From contig KN892107.1 in NCBI GenBank assembly GCA_000934455.1, forward strand, positions 2,930-27,621: a stretch of 24,692 nt of DNA. The letters are read 5' to 3'. Shown one piece after another: positions 1-12,200 of the stretch. The position numbers were made by a program, and so were the translations under genes. The notes under the pieces were generated by a model that worked only from the letters and a program-made list of their open reading frames with translations, did not search any database and was not told the origin of the DNA. How positions within the stretch are numbered: position 1 is the first letter of the stretch; each line of letters opens with the position of its first letter. The stretch is from Apostichopus parvimensis. Taxonomy: Eukaryota > Echinodermata > Holothuroidea > Aspidochirotida > Stichopodidae.

Positions 1-164
1 GAGGGATGTTTGCCAAACCCTTGAGGTCTACAAATCCAAACTTGACAGCAATTATGCTACTACATGTGCCTACAACAGAGTACAGGCAGAGAATATATGT
101 GCACACAATGATTCTCAATAGAGAGCAGTACAAAGTTGATGGAATAATTGAAAGCGTTACTTAC
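1..164 (-). other. Start of the intron after the helix-C exon (runs off the window)
   Basis: It begins with the donor GTAAGT at 164. On the opposite strand, positions 2-121 are open with protein-like composition, but with no identifiable family. Confidence 0.7.
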
Positions 165-275
165 CTTCCTGAGTTACACAGCCCAGAAGATTAATGATGT
201 TGACATGTTTGCCAATCAGTTTCATCATATCCATTTCAGATAACAGATCCGCCAGTTCTCTGTCAGTTGCATTGG
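165..275 (-). CDS. FGFR: FGFR exon: kinase helix C and following strand
   Basis: The exon is 111 bases, the same length and phase (1 in, 1 out) as the vertebrate FGFR exon. It encodes [20 protein letters not shown], then [16 protein letters not shown]. The Glu of L-L-S-E-M in helix C would pair with the VAVK lysine of the previous exon. G-K-H-x-N-I-I-N-L-L-G is an FGFR hallmark. The leftover C of the upstream exon plus CC gives Pro at the junction. The donor is G|GTAAGT at 164. The hinge, catalytic loop and activation loop follow beyond the left edge. Confidence 0.96.
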
Positions 276-3200
276 CTGTAGAAATATGATAACAGCAATC
301 CATTGATAGTGATCAAACCATGCACTACCCCATACGATACGTCAAGGAGATGACTTTAGGGCCGAGGTTTAGTTTCAACATACTCCAGGAAAATCGAAGC
401 TTTTGAGTAGTAATCATGTCTTCATACATTCTAGTATTCTAAATGACACTCTTGGCTTCATTCACTGAAGCTAACTCTGTCATTTAATCGATCTTGGGAG
501 TAAGTAGACCGAGCAGGCTACAAGATTCTGGGCAAGGGAGGCCAGGAATACAAAACACAAGGATGAGCAGCATACAAATTTCCTACTTAAGTCATCGACC
601 GCCGTCTACGGTAGTCTGGAACCTGCCCTCCGGTTATCATCCTAACAGTACTTTTATTTTGGCTGTAAACTCGACCAACTTACGTTTCAACATTTTGACG
701 GCGACTTGTGTAGTGGTTTCCTTGCCTAGAATACCGACTGCTTCACCCATTACCACTTTACCGAAGGCACCTTCACCAAGTGTTTTTCCAAGGCTCAACC
801 TGATAAAGAGAAGGAACAAAAAGAAAAGTTTAGTATGAAGTTACATGCTCACCATTCTGCAATGGTGTTTGGTGGTTTACTCAACCAAGCATAGCTGCAT
901 TAAGAAGCCATTCTGATCAAAAAAATATTGGTAAAATCCTTAAAATGAGATACTGTAGCTGTCTAGCAGAAAGATTCAAACCATTACAGTGAATTTTAAA
1001 ATATATGGTAAAATGATTTGGTGATGAAAGACTACAGATGGAAAAAAAGATTTTACCTGTCACTTGGAAATTCCCATTCTAGATCAAGAGGAATCTCAAA
1101 TGTGGAGACCACCGTCAGAGAGGATGATAACCGTCCTCGACAGAGGAATGGGGCAGATGATTTACCAGAGTCAAGAGAAATCTGTACAGAAAAATGACAA
1201 AATTTTAAAAGATAAACCTAACTCAGGGAAATTGGAAGAAGACTTTGCCTTTCTCTGTTAGTGCAAGGCTTGACAAACCTTCTTTATGACCAGAGCAATG
1301 GGCCTTGTATTGTTTAAATTCAACATGCCTAGACAGACTGACATGTAGGTTTGGATATGAAAGCAAATACTCATCCTCAATGAATTGACTATTAAAGCCA
1401 GGGGTTGGGGGGGGGGGCGGGGGTTGAAGATAAACACAGAAATCCAGTCCACAGGTTCATCCTCAATAGTTAACTGTTAAAGGCAGGATAGTTTGAAGAA
1501 AAACACAGAAATCCAGTCCACAGGTTTCTGAGAAAGAGGCTTAGCTTAGCTTCAAATACAGTACTTGTGTTAGCTGTTGAGTCAATAAATCCTAATTTGA
1601 TCTTCGAAGTCATTTTTGTCATTACTCTAATTCATGATGTTGGAGATTTCCTACAGGCCTCCAGAATTTGGGTCAAAAGCTTCTGTTGAATCAATTAAGT
1701 TAGTCCATGTACAATTAAAATGCACACAGTATTTTATACATAGACTTAAATGGAATGCAAGTTACCTAATGAGAACAAATTTGGTGCAGAAAAAGAATGC
1801 ACTTAAATTCCATGCAACACTTCTCTCACAGCACTATACTCTCACTTTCTCTCAGCCTTGACACAAACACAGATGGGTAATTTACAACCATAAACACACC
1901 CACCAAAGTCCCTCTTTCTCACAGCCTTGACACGGACACAGATGGGTAATTTACAACCATATCATATACACACCCACCAAAGTCCCTCTTTCTCCCAGCC
2001 TTGACACGGACACAGATGGGTAATTTACAACCATATACACACCTACCAAAGTCCCTCTTTCTCTCAGCCTTGACACAAACACAGATGGGTAATTTACGAC
2101 CATATACACACCCACCAAAGTCCCTCTTTCTCTTAGCCTTGACACGAACACAGATGGGTAATTTACGACCATATACACACCCACCAAAGTCCCTCTTTCT
2201 CACAGCCTTGACACGAACACAGATGGGTAATTTACGACCATATACACACCCACCAAAGTCCCTCTTTCTCACAGCCTTGACACGAACACAGACGGGTAAT
2301 TTACGACCATATACACACCCACCAAAGTCCCTCTTTCTCACAGCCTTGACACGGACACAGACGGGTAATTTACGACCATATACACACCCACCAAAGTCCC
2401 TTTCTCACAGCCTTGACACGGACACAGATGGGTAATTTACGACCATATACACACCTACCAAAGTCCCTCTTTCTCTCAGCCTTGACACAAACACAGATGG
2501 GTAATTTACGACCATATACACACCTACCAAAGTCCCTCTTTCTCAGTCTTGACACGGACACAGATGGGTAATTTACGACCATATACACACCCACCAAAGT
2601 CCCTCTTTCTCACAGCCTTGACACAAACACAGATGGGTAATTTACGACCATATACACACCTACCAAAGTCCCTCTTTCTCAGTCTTAACACGGACACAGA
2701 TGGGTAATTTACGACCATATACACACCTACCAAAGTCCCACCATCACCATCTACACACTGTTACTAAGATCACCATATTTAACATCATATTTTACCTGTC
2801 TTGAGAGCAGGGGTTTACTAATGCTGGGCTTAATACTGCCATGTTCAAGATGGGTCTTGCTCTGATGACATAAGAGAACGATGCAGCAACAGAGGATGAG
2901 GATGATACTGACTCCAATTCCAATCACCAACACCAGGATGGACAGTTGGCTGAGCAACGGTTCTTGATGTGGAAGTACCACTGTAGGAAACGTTTCCTCT
3001 GTCACTGGTACTAGAATTAAAAGAAGGAGGAGAAAATGCAACAAGGCCATCTCTAAAAGTGATATATGTATGCTGGTTTCCATAGAAACAATGATAAAAA
3101 TGTACTATCTGGATATGGTCAGAGAATCATGAACATAAGGTCAGTTGGCAGAGACAATATCCTACCTTCTCTTCCTTGGTTCTGGCCATTAAAATTTCCC

Positions 3201-6200
3201 CAAATTAGTAGACTTGTGAATGATGACATACCTCACCGACCCCTAAATGACCTTTCATCTCTAATACTTGAACATGGCACCACCTAAGGCTTACTATGTT
3301 GATATTCTATAAATAGTTGTAAAAACATCAGTATAGTGTGGTTGGACAATTGAAAAAGACAACTTTATTGTCTAAGTGCACAAGGTTTTGTGGTAAGAGG
3401 TAAAATGTCTCCCTACCATCAACCCATCCACCTATTACCCATCTACCCAACCATCTATGAATGCATCTTTGCACCCATTATGCATCCTTCCTCCCCTCCC
3501 TCCCTCCCTCTTGTAACTGTAATCTTACCTGGCAGTTTTTGAACATCTAACCAGGATATCTGCTCATCACTCCCCATTGAAGTACCGACCAGACAGACAT
3601 AAGGGCCGGAATCCTCTACTGAGAGGTTCATCAACCTCAGCTTGCTGATGGTGATGCTGGTATCTTCACGATTACCCTGTTGAGCAAAACCATTTGTTGA
3701 GTATTAGCAACAACTCATTTCCCTAGTCAAACTTGTTACCTATCTAAAATTTACCAAAAAATACTGACTAGCAGCAGTTTATGAGAATTGTTTTATCTAT
3801 CTAGTTTTTCCTCTTTTCTTGGGGGGGGGGGGGTAATCAATTTTGATTAATTAAATCAGAAAAACACTAAATTTGGTCAAATTTGTTCAAGGAAACATTC
3901 AATGTAAAAATCTTTCAAAACAGCAGAGAGCAAATGTAAATTTTCTACATACAACTGTCATTGGCACAAATCAAATTAATTGTTTGAACAACAACATGAA
4001 AGCTATTGAGAGATAACAAGCAAATCCATTGAGACTGTTAAGTCAGAAATGGTAGAATTAACTTTTCATGTAAGAAAATGATTACATCTAGGCAAGTTCT
4101 GCCAGAAATGAGGCTAGCAAGTGGTCTGCAAGAGCTAATATTTGCGAATAAACTCCCAGGCTAACAAACAAAAACTATAATTTCACACCATTAAAGAAAG
4201 ATGAAAAACAGAAACTAAAAGAATGATACCCAGGAAAGATAATGATTGGTTATAAAAAGAAAGAAATTAATGAAAACTTTGATATTTACCCATCGACCAA
4301 AAGGGAAAAGATAAATAAGCCCAATCAAGGAAACATTTTGTTCTTCTGCAGAGACCATCTGACCCTTTCTGTGCTATGTGAGGATTGCTAATGGCTTGTT
4401 CCATATATCTTGAACAATTCCAAAGTACATACATATGAAGTGTTGCCTAACTCCCTTATCTATTATCACCAGGCTAACTACTTCTCAAAACTATCAGATT
4501 GCCCCACCAAACCGCCCATCCCCCCAAAAAACCCAAGAAAGACACAAAAAAAAGAAGTATTTCTCGGAGACACAGAACCCAAATATCTTCAACATTATAA
4601 CCCACATTTCGCCAACATTCCACGATAAGCCAAAATTACAATTCTCAGATATTGTGCCATACCTGAAATGAATACTAAATTAGCTCTTTTTTACAAGTGC
4701 AAATTGCCTCATCTTGAAAATCCATGAATATGATTGCACACATTCCATCAACTTTCGGTAATTTATCAGATCAACTTCATCTCTTGTTTTAGCCCATTCC
4801 CCCCCCCCCCCTTCCACTCTATCCTATTCATTCTACCCGTCACTCTACCCGTCACTCTACCCGTCACGCTACCCCTGTCATTCTATCCCTTCCCCCCGTC
4901 AATTCATTCGCCCTCTTCCCAGCTTGATGTACAAGAAGGAGAGCATCTTACATCAACATCACATCGAAAGTAAAGAGACTTAACAAGTATAACGCAGGTA
5001 AAAATGAGCATAAAAAATGATGAGAACCTATTATTTCTAATAGAAACTTGTAGCAGCTTAAAGGAAAGAAAATAAAATAAGAAAAAGTGAAAGAAAATAG
5101 AGATAGAAACAATGAAGAAACAACTTATAAAAGAAGCTAAAAGAGAGAAAACATGAAAAGTTTTGCCGATAAAACAAGGTAAAACAATCAAACAAAATCA
5201 CCGAGAAAGCATCTGCTGGAAGAAACTTATGCAATGAGAGTGTTGAGTATTATCAAGTGAAAGCATGCAGAAGCAAAAAAGTGAAGAAATGAAGTAAAAA
5301 GTTAAGAACAATTTCAAATATTGTTAGAAGAAGCCATGCAGGAGAGAAGTGAGAAAAGAAAGATACTGATCATAGCAGAACAGTTAAGTTTGCTCCTGTA
5401 GACGTACCAGTGACTTCCCTGCATATATACTACCAAATTATATCAAACAACCCACATTTCCAAAAGAAAGAACAAGCCGCTACTCGTTTTTTTGACACCA
5501 TTTTGAAAATTGAACCACATCTTTAATTTCACATGACTTCTAGTAACTTCCTTTATGGTTCCCAGTCAAAAGCCTTACAATTTCACTTTGATAATTTTGA
5601 ATAAACTACAGCAAACAATATCCTTAAACATTTTAAAGTATCCCTGTCTGCACCTGTAGAATTATTCTAAACATATCACAGGCACAAATTCCTTCCACAC
5701 CCCACACCATCATCACCCCCCCCTCCCCCTGAGAGATTACATAACCTTTCTGCTTCCAATTAGTACTAAGATTTACTCAAAAGAATTGGTTCAAGTTTCA
5801 CCCCACCAAAACTGTCATTTTTCTGCTCTAAATCAGTCATTGTTTCATATTTTACTGAAAGCAGCTGTTTAGAAAGCCACTGTTGTCTTGGTAACAAGCA
5901 GAACTATGAGAAGTCACTTTGCTGTTGTCTGATTAATAAGGAGTTATAATACTTTACCTCTTCTTGTTCCATGCTGGTACGGTTGTCCCTGATGATCTCT
6001 ACCATTTTCCAGTCATACTCAAAACTGTTGTCCTTGTAAACCAGCTCATCCAGAACTTGTTGAAGGGTTAAGTGAGGGTTTTCATTCCAAATTTGCTAAT
6101 CCATACATAATTTTGGTAGGAAGAACAGCATGCATGTCAGGGAAGGGAAGCAGTGACAGTAGGGAGAAAATAGGTATGATCAACAATATGTTAGTTTGGG

Positions 6201-9200
6201 ATAATAAAAATTTAATATGATAATACACTACCATTTTCATGACATTTTACGATGAGTTCACAACCAATCTGTGACAGCGTGGTAATCAGCAGGTTGACAT
6301 TTCCTGAGCTATACAAGAAGTGAAGGCAATACACTTTCAGCTTCTTATACTTTCCCTTCCATTTGTTTCATTCCTTTCTTGGGGGGGGGGGGGGAAGCTG
6401 CATATTGAGTTTCTGGATGACGCTTCAAGTATTTTGTTTGTTTTTTCCCCCTAGTATAAGCTCTACTGCCACACATTAAAGATCTGTAAAATAGGCACCT
6501 CCCATTTAAAGCCCCATCCCCTATTCAAGAAGCTTTTCAGATACAAAAATCATCAATTTCAGTGTGTTTCATCATACACAATCCAATGACAGAGAGCTGC
6601 CTTGACAAAAGATGTGGCACGATTTTACATATTTTTGATTTTCTTCACTATTACATATCACTCATTTCCAACAGCTACAAACAGAAAAGAAATATGTTTT
6701 GCCAATTTTTGTATTTGAACTCAATATGCAACAGAGACCAGGAAGTGAGAAGGCGAGTTACCAGCAGCATGTTGTGTTACTCTAGTTTGCTAAAGTATAA
6801 AACAAGCAACGTCTCATCTTTGTAAACACCAGACAGGCTGACAAACGGTAATCTCTTTACAAGTTTCACTTTATTCTGATGGTCACTAGAATTTAGAAAC
6901 AAATCTGTTTTTAACTCATATCCATCATGTATACTATTTGTAATGTTATGAATATTCAATGCTTTGAATATGCAAGAGAAACTATCATGGTAATGTATAT
7001 TATATAACTGGGACAAAGGTACACGAGCTGTTAAACTCAACATGCTGCTGCTTCATCTTCATTCATACTGTATTCACAATTCCTGCCACTCAGTGGTCAA
7101 AGGATAAAATATTCTAAAAAAAAAAAAATAAAACAAAACAAAAAACATGCAAAAATTATGTGATTTTCATTCTCTCTAACATGCAATTTAAAAGGCAAAC
7201 ACTACATAATATCATGCAAGGAAGCAAAACTTCATTCATGCTCAAGTTAAAGTTCATAGGTAAAACATGCAATCATTATTGTGGACAAAAGCTTTCTCGT
7301 ATGACATAAACTTAGAATATTTCTGAATCGAATAATCATGGGGGACAAAAACCATCCTGGAACATAAGCTCAATCCTTTATATCCGTTAAAAGGAGACTC
7401 AAACCCAACAATAATCATTGGTGTATGTGTTAGAGCCTGTTATTGTCAGAGAATAACTTCCCCATACAGCTAATCAAAATCTTTTTCTGTTTTGGAAGAG
7501 AGATCACACTTTTAGCATTCCGTCATACACAAGATCGAAGTCTAATTATATGACATCAATGGGCCAGATAATGTTGTATTTTCTTTCTATTTTTTTTTCT
7601 TTCTGTAAATAGAGTTGAGTTTTTGCCAATGTTGGAATTTTAATGTTAAGACAAAGAGAAAGATTTCTCTAACCATATGCACTGTAACATCACAAATTGA
7701 GCAAATGGCAGCCCTCTGACAAGATTTTTCAGTACTGGTATCTCTCAAACAGAGCAACATATTTCCTTAGATTTAACAGGGGGGATCTGATCATTTAAAA
7801 AAACACACTTATCATATTAGCTAACAATAATGGTTGAGTTCGCTTTTCCTTTGAAACCTTTTCATCAGTGCTCTTTTCTACTTAGTTGGAGCCAGAAGGA
7901 ACAGGCCAAATTCTTAATGGACATCCAAAAACAGCTGTAGAGGTTGTCCAGCTGCTGACTAGTTCTTTACATCAAACCCACAAACCAACCCATACAACAT
8001 GCTACTACCATAACACCAAACATTTAACCATTACACCCTATGCAACAGTGTAACTGAGTGGACAAGCAAAGAATGGGAAGAAACTACTGAGCACTATAGA
8101 TAACCAACAACTACTGTAATTCAACTCCGTAGCTATCTCTACTAACAATTCAAATCTGGACTTTTACTAAAGTGTAGGACATCAACAGATGTTCTTGCCA
8201 GAAACTTCTCACATTCTTTTCTGTTCTTTTTTTCAAGTCTATGAATTTAATTCTTTAAGCAAGGTCATTCTAGTATCAGGAAACCTTCCACAGATGTAAA
8301 CAAGTCTGTTACACCCACTTGGGGTGAACTTAATCATTACACTTAACAATACACCAAAGCGCTACACTTCTATTTATACACCAGAACAACCATAAACCAC
8401 AACACCGCATTCACAATAAGAAAGGTTCTCACAAATTTCTTCTGCAGAAGGCAAAAGGTATGAGGAAAAGATAAGCAGGATTATCATATGGTTTTATCAC
8501 TGTTGTATAAACTCAACTTTTCTACAACCTTAGAGTATTTTAAATCGTATACAGGGCACTCAGAGAATGTATCCATGGAGTGTATCCAAACTTATACATA
8601 AGGGTAGTTCCTTACTAATGTGAAGATACTTTGTGTTCCCATAACTAGACCTCACCGGCAAGTACAACAACTTCATCATCGGGACAAATCATAATTTCAT
8701 ATTCAAAGGTGAAGTGGAAGAGAAAAGTTTTCATTCCCCCCCCCCACCTTTTTGCTTTTTAAATTGTTTTGCGTAATACTTGGTGAAAAACGCCAGCATT
8801 AAAAAATCATCAATTCCTTGCGAGTAACTGTTGTGTGGTGAATAACCCAGGAGAGTGTCTTAGTTTAATCAAGTACAACCTTATTTTTTTAGTTATATGT
8901 ACTAGATTTGCAAACAATTGTGGAGTAAACTCACAAAATTCCAAAGATTGCTTTGAGATGTGTCTAATGTACAATATACAACTATATGTGTCAATTTGAA
9001 CTGTTCATGAAAACTATTAGAAAAGTTTTATATGAAACACTGTAAGCTTTTTTTGTATTTAAATAACTGCATGTTCAAAAACAGAATGAGGGAGAAGAGG
9101 AATTTGAACCTCTAAGACGCCACAAAAATAGAACTTCAATCAACTAGCTGTGGCTGAAGTATTAGTTTTAGTGTTAAAATTGATCATGCACACACATTTA

Positions 9201-12200
9201 AAGAATAATAATAATAATCATAATAATAATAACAATAATGATGAAAGGCAAACTAGGTGTTCACCTACAAGAACAGCTTCAAGAGTTCTAACCAGTAGGA
9301 AAAACCATGTTACCATGTAATCCACAGAGGACCCACTTTTGTACTCTTTTTAGAGGTCTACCAGGGACCTTGAATATCCTCCACATTTGATTCTTACCTT
9401 CAGGATTTGGAAAAAATCATCCTTGTATTCTTGAACTTCGATATTCGTTCCGTTGATGATCTTTCCCCACGAGAAGTGAGGGACAAGTTCGCTGAATACT
9501 TTACAGGTGAATTGAATGTCTTCTCCGACAGACTTTGTGGAATTGACTGGATCTAAATGAACAATGTGCGGTTTCACTGCTGGTCGATCTTCAGGGGGAA
9601 GGTAGAAAAATGGTTTAAAAGATGGTGATAAATGGAAAACAGTACAATGAACAGTATATATAAAGAGTACAATAACATTCTTATTTAAAGAACTAGAAAA
9701 CAGGCAATAAACCCTTCATGGTCATTTACAATCTCCAACACCCCCCCCCCCCCCTCCAACAATGTATAAATTAGGTCCAGAAGGCAATAATTATTAAGGC
9801 TATCCTGGTGATCACCACAGGAAGTTAGGAATGGCTCCAACACAATCCCATCCGCCCACCTCACCCTCACCGCATCCCCTACTTTCATACCAATAACACT
9901 GTATTGGGATACCTTCAAGATGTATCTTATCCAGCCTCTACCAGAATAAAGTTAAAGTTTTATCAGTTTATTTTCTTCACCTTACAATGGCAATTTAATT
10001 TAGCAAAAAAAAATTGATACAGACCCCCCATCACACTTCAAGATAAAATATAATGAACCACATTTTTGGTATATTTTTATGGTGGAGTGGCTATACTTTG
10101 TGTTATTTCAAAAGGATGCCTCTTGTCTATCTAGCAAGGTAGACTTCTTTGCCAATACAAGCACATCATCTAAAATAATAGCAATTAACATACAGGCCAG
10201 ACCATGCAAGGCAGTGACATGCACACCAATCACCTTTAACACAAGCACATCGTGAGAACATACAAAGATGCACATTTATCGAATACTGTAGACCAAAGAC
10301 TTTGCCATGCATGCCCTTGAGTATTTGTAGTACCTAGGGCAAAACCCTGCAATCAGATACACAGTATTAATGAGCAATGCAAACCCTTCCATCGACAAAT
10401 GCTAGCTATTTACTTTGTGTGGTACACTGACAAAAGAGGGCAGCAGTCGAAAAATTGTCACCGAATTATTCTACACTGTTACAAAACAGAGAGACTAACA
10501 TGACATGCATGGAGTGGCAACGATGCTTGCTCCCTCAAATCCCTCACTGTTCTCTCCTTGGTTATATCTCATAAAGATCATGCCCAACCCCTTCACCCCT
10601 CTCCCTCTTCGCTCCCATATTATTTGTCAATGTTGAATTAAAATATTAAATCACTCATTGATCTTCTTACAACTGAGTGAAAGACAGATAATTAAAGACA
10701 GATAATTTACAATCTGAGGTGAACAGTGCTTGGTAGGTTTGTAACACTGTTAACCACATACAAAGCAGTGCTTTATACAAGTTTGTGATTTGATATTTAA
10801 CTATTCCATGATGATCTTTCTCAGAAAACAACAGTGTTCTTTTGTCAAAATGCTTATCCAATAAGGATGTCCTTCTCGTTTCTTCTCCCTCCCACCCCAC
10901 CCTCCCCACCCCACCCTCCCCACCCCACCCTTCCCCCTCTCAGAGCCTAAAAAGGAAATACTTATGTCACAGAGTTTGAACAACACAATTTTCAAGTTTT
11001 GCCAAAGTTGATTTCCCAATGACAAATTTATCAAGCAGATAATGATTCTCATACTTACGGTCTGCAATTGTTAAGAAAGCACAAATGGATGTGAAAAATG
11101 CAGAGAATTGGCTTATTGGTTATTTGACATAATCCTGATCCCTTTACCAAGTAGATATTGGATCAGTTACACAAAGACAAAGGTTATAACTTGGATATGA
11201 AAATCAAGCCACCATGCTCTCATGTCATTTATTACTAGCTGTAAAACTAGATTTAATAGAATGTTCACACAGTTTGATGTGAGATGACGGTTTAAGTGCC
11301 AACACTACACAATACATCTTGTGTTTAGCAATTATTCAGAGTCAAATCCTGGCCAAGTCTTCAACATTTTTGGTCACCATTCTTTTGCATTTGTTATGTG
11401 AACTGTCCCATTGTACTTCCATATTAGGTGGTATATACGAGGGAAAGTTTTTCTGGAGATAGCAGAGGAGAATATAGATTCGGCCAAATAAGTACTACTT
11501 CAAACAATCTGAAAACCTTTGTATATTCTTCCTCAAGAACTCCTTGCTATCACATAATACTGGTAATCTATGACTGGCTTGTGAATTGTGAAACGATGAT
11601 CATGGATCAACAGATCTGTTATGTTTTACAAAGTTTATTAATCTGATCTAATTCAGTGCATCCATGGAATGATTTAAAAATACAAAAGTGTTCTGAAAGC
11701 GTCTCTAGTAGTAACAATTGACCATAACAATGTGACGACTAGCTTGAAGCCAGTACTATGAATGGTAATTATTCTTACCAATCAGGGATAAGGCAGGGGT
11801 AGCTTAGATTTGCTTGTCATTTTAAAATTAAAAAACAAAAAAAACAGGGAGCATTGTTTTATGATCCATATGCTAAAATGGTGTATTTAGTTTATGGATA
11901 TTTCTCATACTTTTGATTTTGAAAGTGCTCAGCTGATTCCCTCCTCCCTCCCTCTCTCTCCCCTCCCCAAGGTTATCCTTCAGCTCCCAGTACACATCCA
12001 GCACTTACCATTTACTACTAGATCTATTTCTGAAGTTGTCTCCGAGATACTTGTATTGGTGGTACATCTATACAGTCCAGCATCCGAATTATCTGCCATC
12101 AGAATAACCAGTTTCTCATTTTTCAGTTTTACTCGTCCCTGTTGCAAAGCAAAAGTATAAATAAATATTACCAAAGTAGAAATATTAACATAAGGACATT

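Larger units (their letters stand above)
1182..2795 (-). other. Intron, 1614 bp, occupied largely by a 69-bp minisatellite
   Basis: It is a phase-0 intron from GTAAAA to TTTTTCTGTACAG. More than half of it is the tandem array at 1850-2740. A further imperfect tandem duplication with a G-rich core lies at 1372-1526. Confidence 0.85.
3677..5957 (-). other. Intron, 2281 bp, before the Ig III second-half exon
   Basis: It contains a 12-bp tandem repeat (about 4836-4890), C13 at 4799-4811, G13 at 3821-3833, and a purine-rich stretch from about 4960 to 5340 on the plus strand. I looked for a second Ig III C-terminal exon (a D-x-G-x-Y-x-C motif in phase 0) and found none. Confidence 0.7.
6096..9397 (-). 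other. Intron, 3302 bp, downstream of IIIa
   Basis: It is gene-free AT-rich sequence with an (AAT)n microsatellite near 9204-9243, a C10 run at 8736-8745, an A-rich tract at 7117-7146 and a G14 run at 6381-6394. If the optional exon is skipped, the intron extends to 3677. A tRNA T-arm-like patch near 9093-9115 was examined and rejected. Confidence 0.7.
9589..12008 (-). other. Intron, 2420 bp, between Ig II and Ig III
   Basis: It runs from GTAAGT to TCTACCTTCCCCCTGAAG. It contains a C-rich tract at 10886-10940 (G-rich on the transcribed-sense strand), a C14 homopolymer at 9741-9754 and a CT-rich patch near 11940-11968. No open segment in it looks like a coding exon. Confidence 0.8.

Noticed and set aside
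494-838. Plus-strand 114-codon open frame
   Set aside because: It lies across the kinase glycine-loop exon in antisense. The minus strand has a clear FGFR reading with splice sites.
1919-2733. Long periodic open frames on both strands (up to about 140 codons)
   Set aside because: They are produced by the 69-bp tandem repeat, whose length is divisible by three. There is no start context or splice support, and the frames end where the repeat changes length.
4904-5191. Minus-strand open frame rich in Phe, Leu and Ser resembling a membrane protein
   Set aside because: It arises from a purine-rich plus-strand stretch read in antisense, which automatically yields Phe/Ser/Leu. There is no splice-site support.
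9086-9115. tRNA-like sequence on the minus strand (AGAGGTTCAAATTCCTCT, resembling a T-arm or B box)
   Set aside because: The T loop would be one base too long, and I found no matching acceptor stem, anticodon arm or A box upstream. It is probably chance, or at most a trace of a tRNA-derived or mitochondrial-derived insertion.
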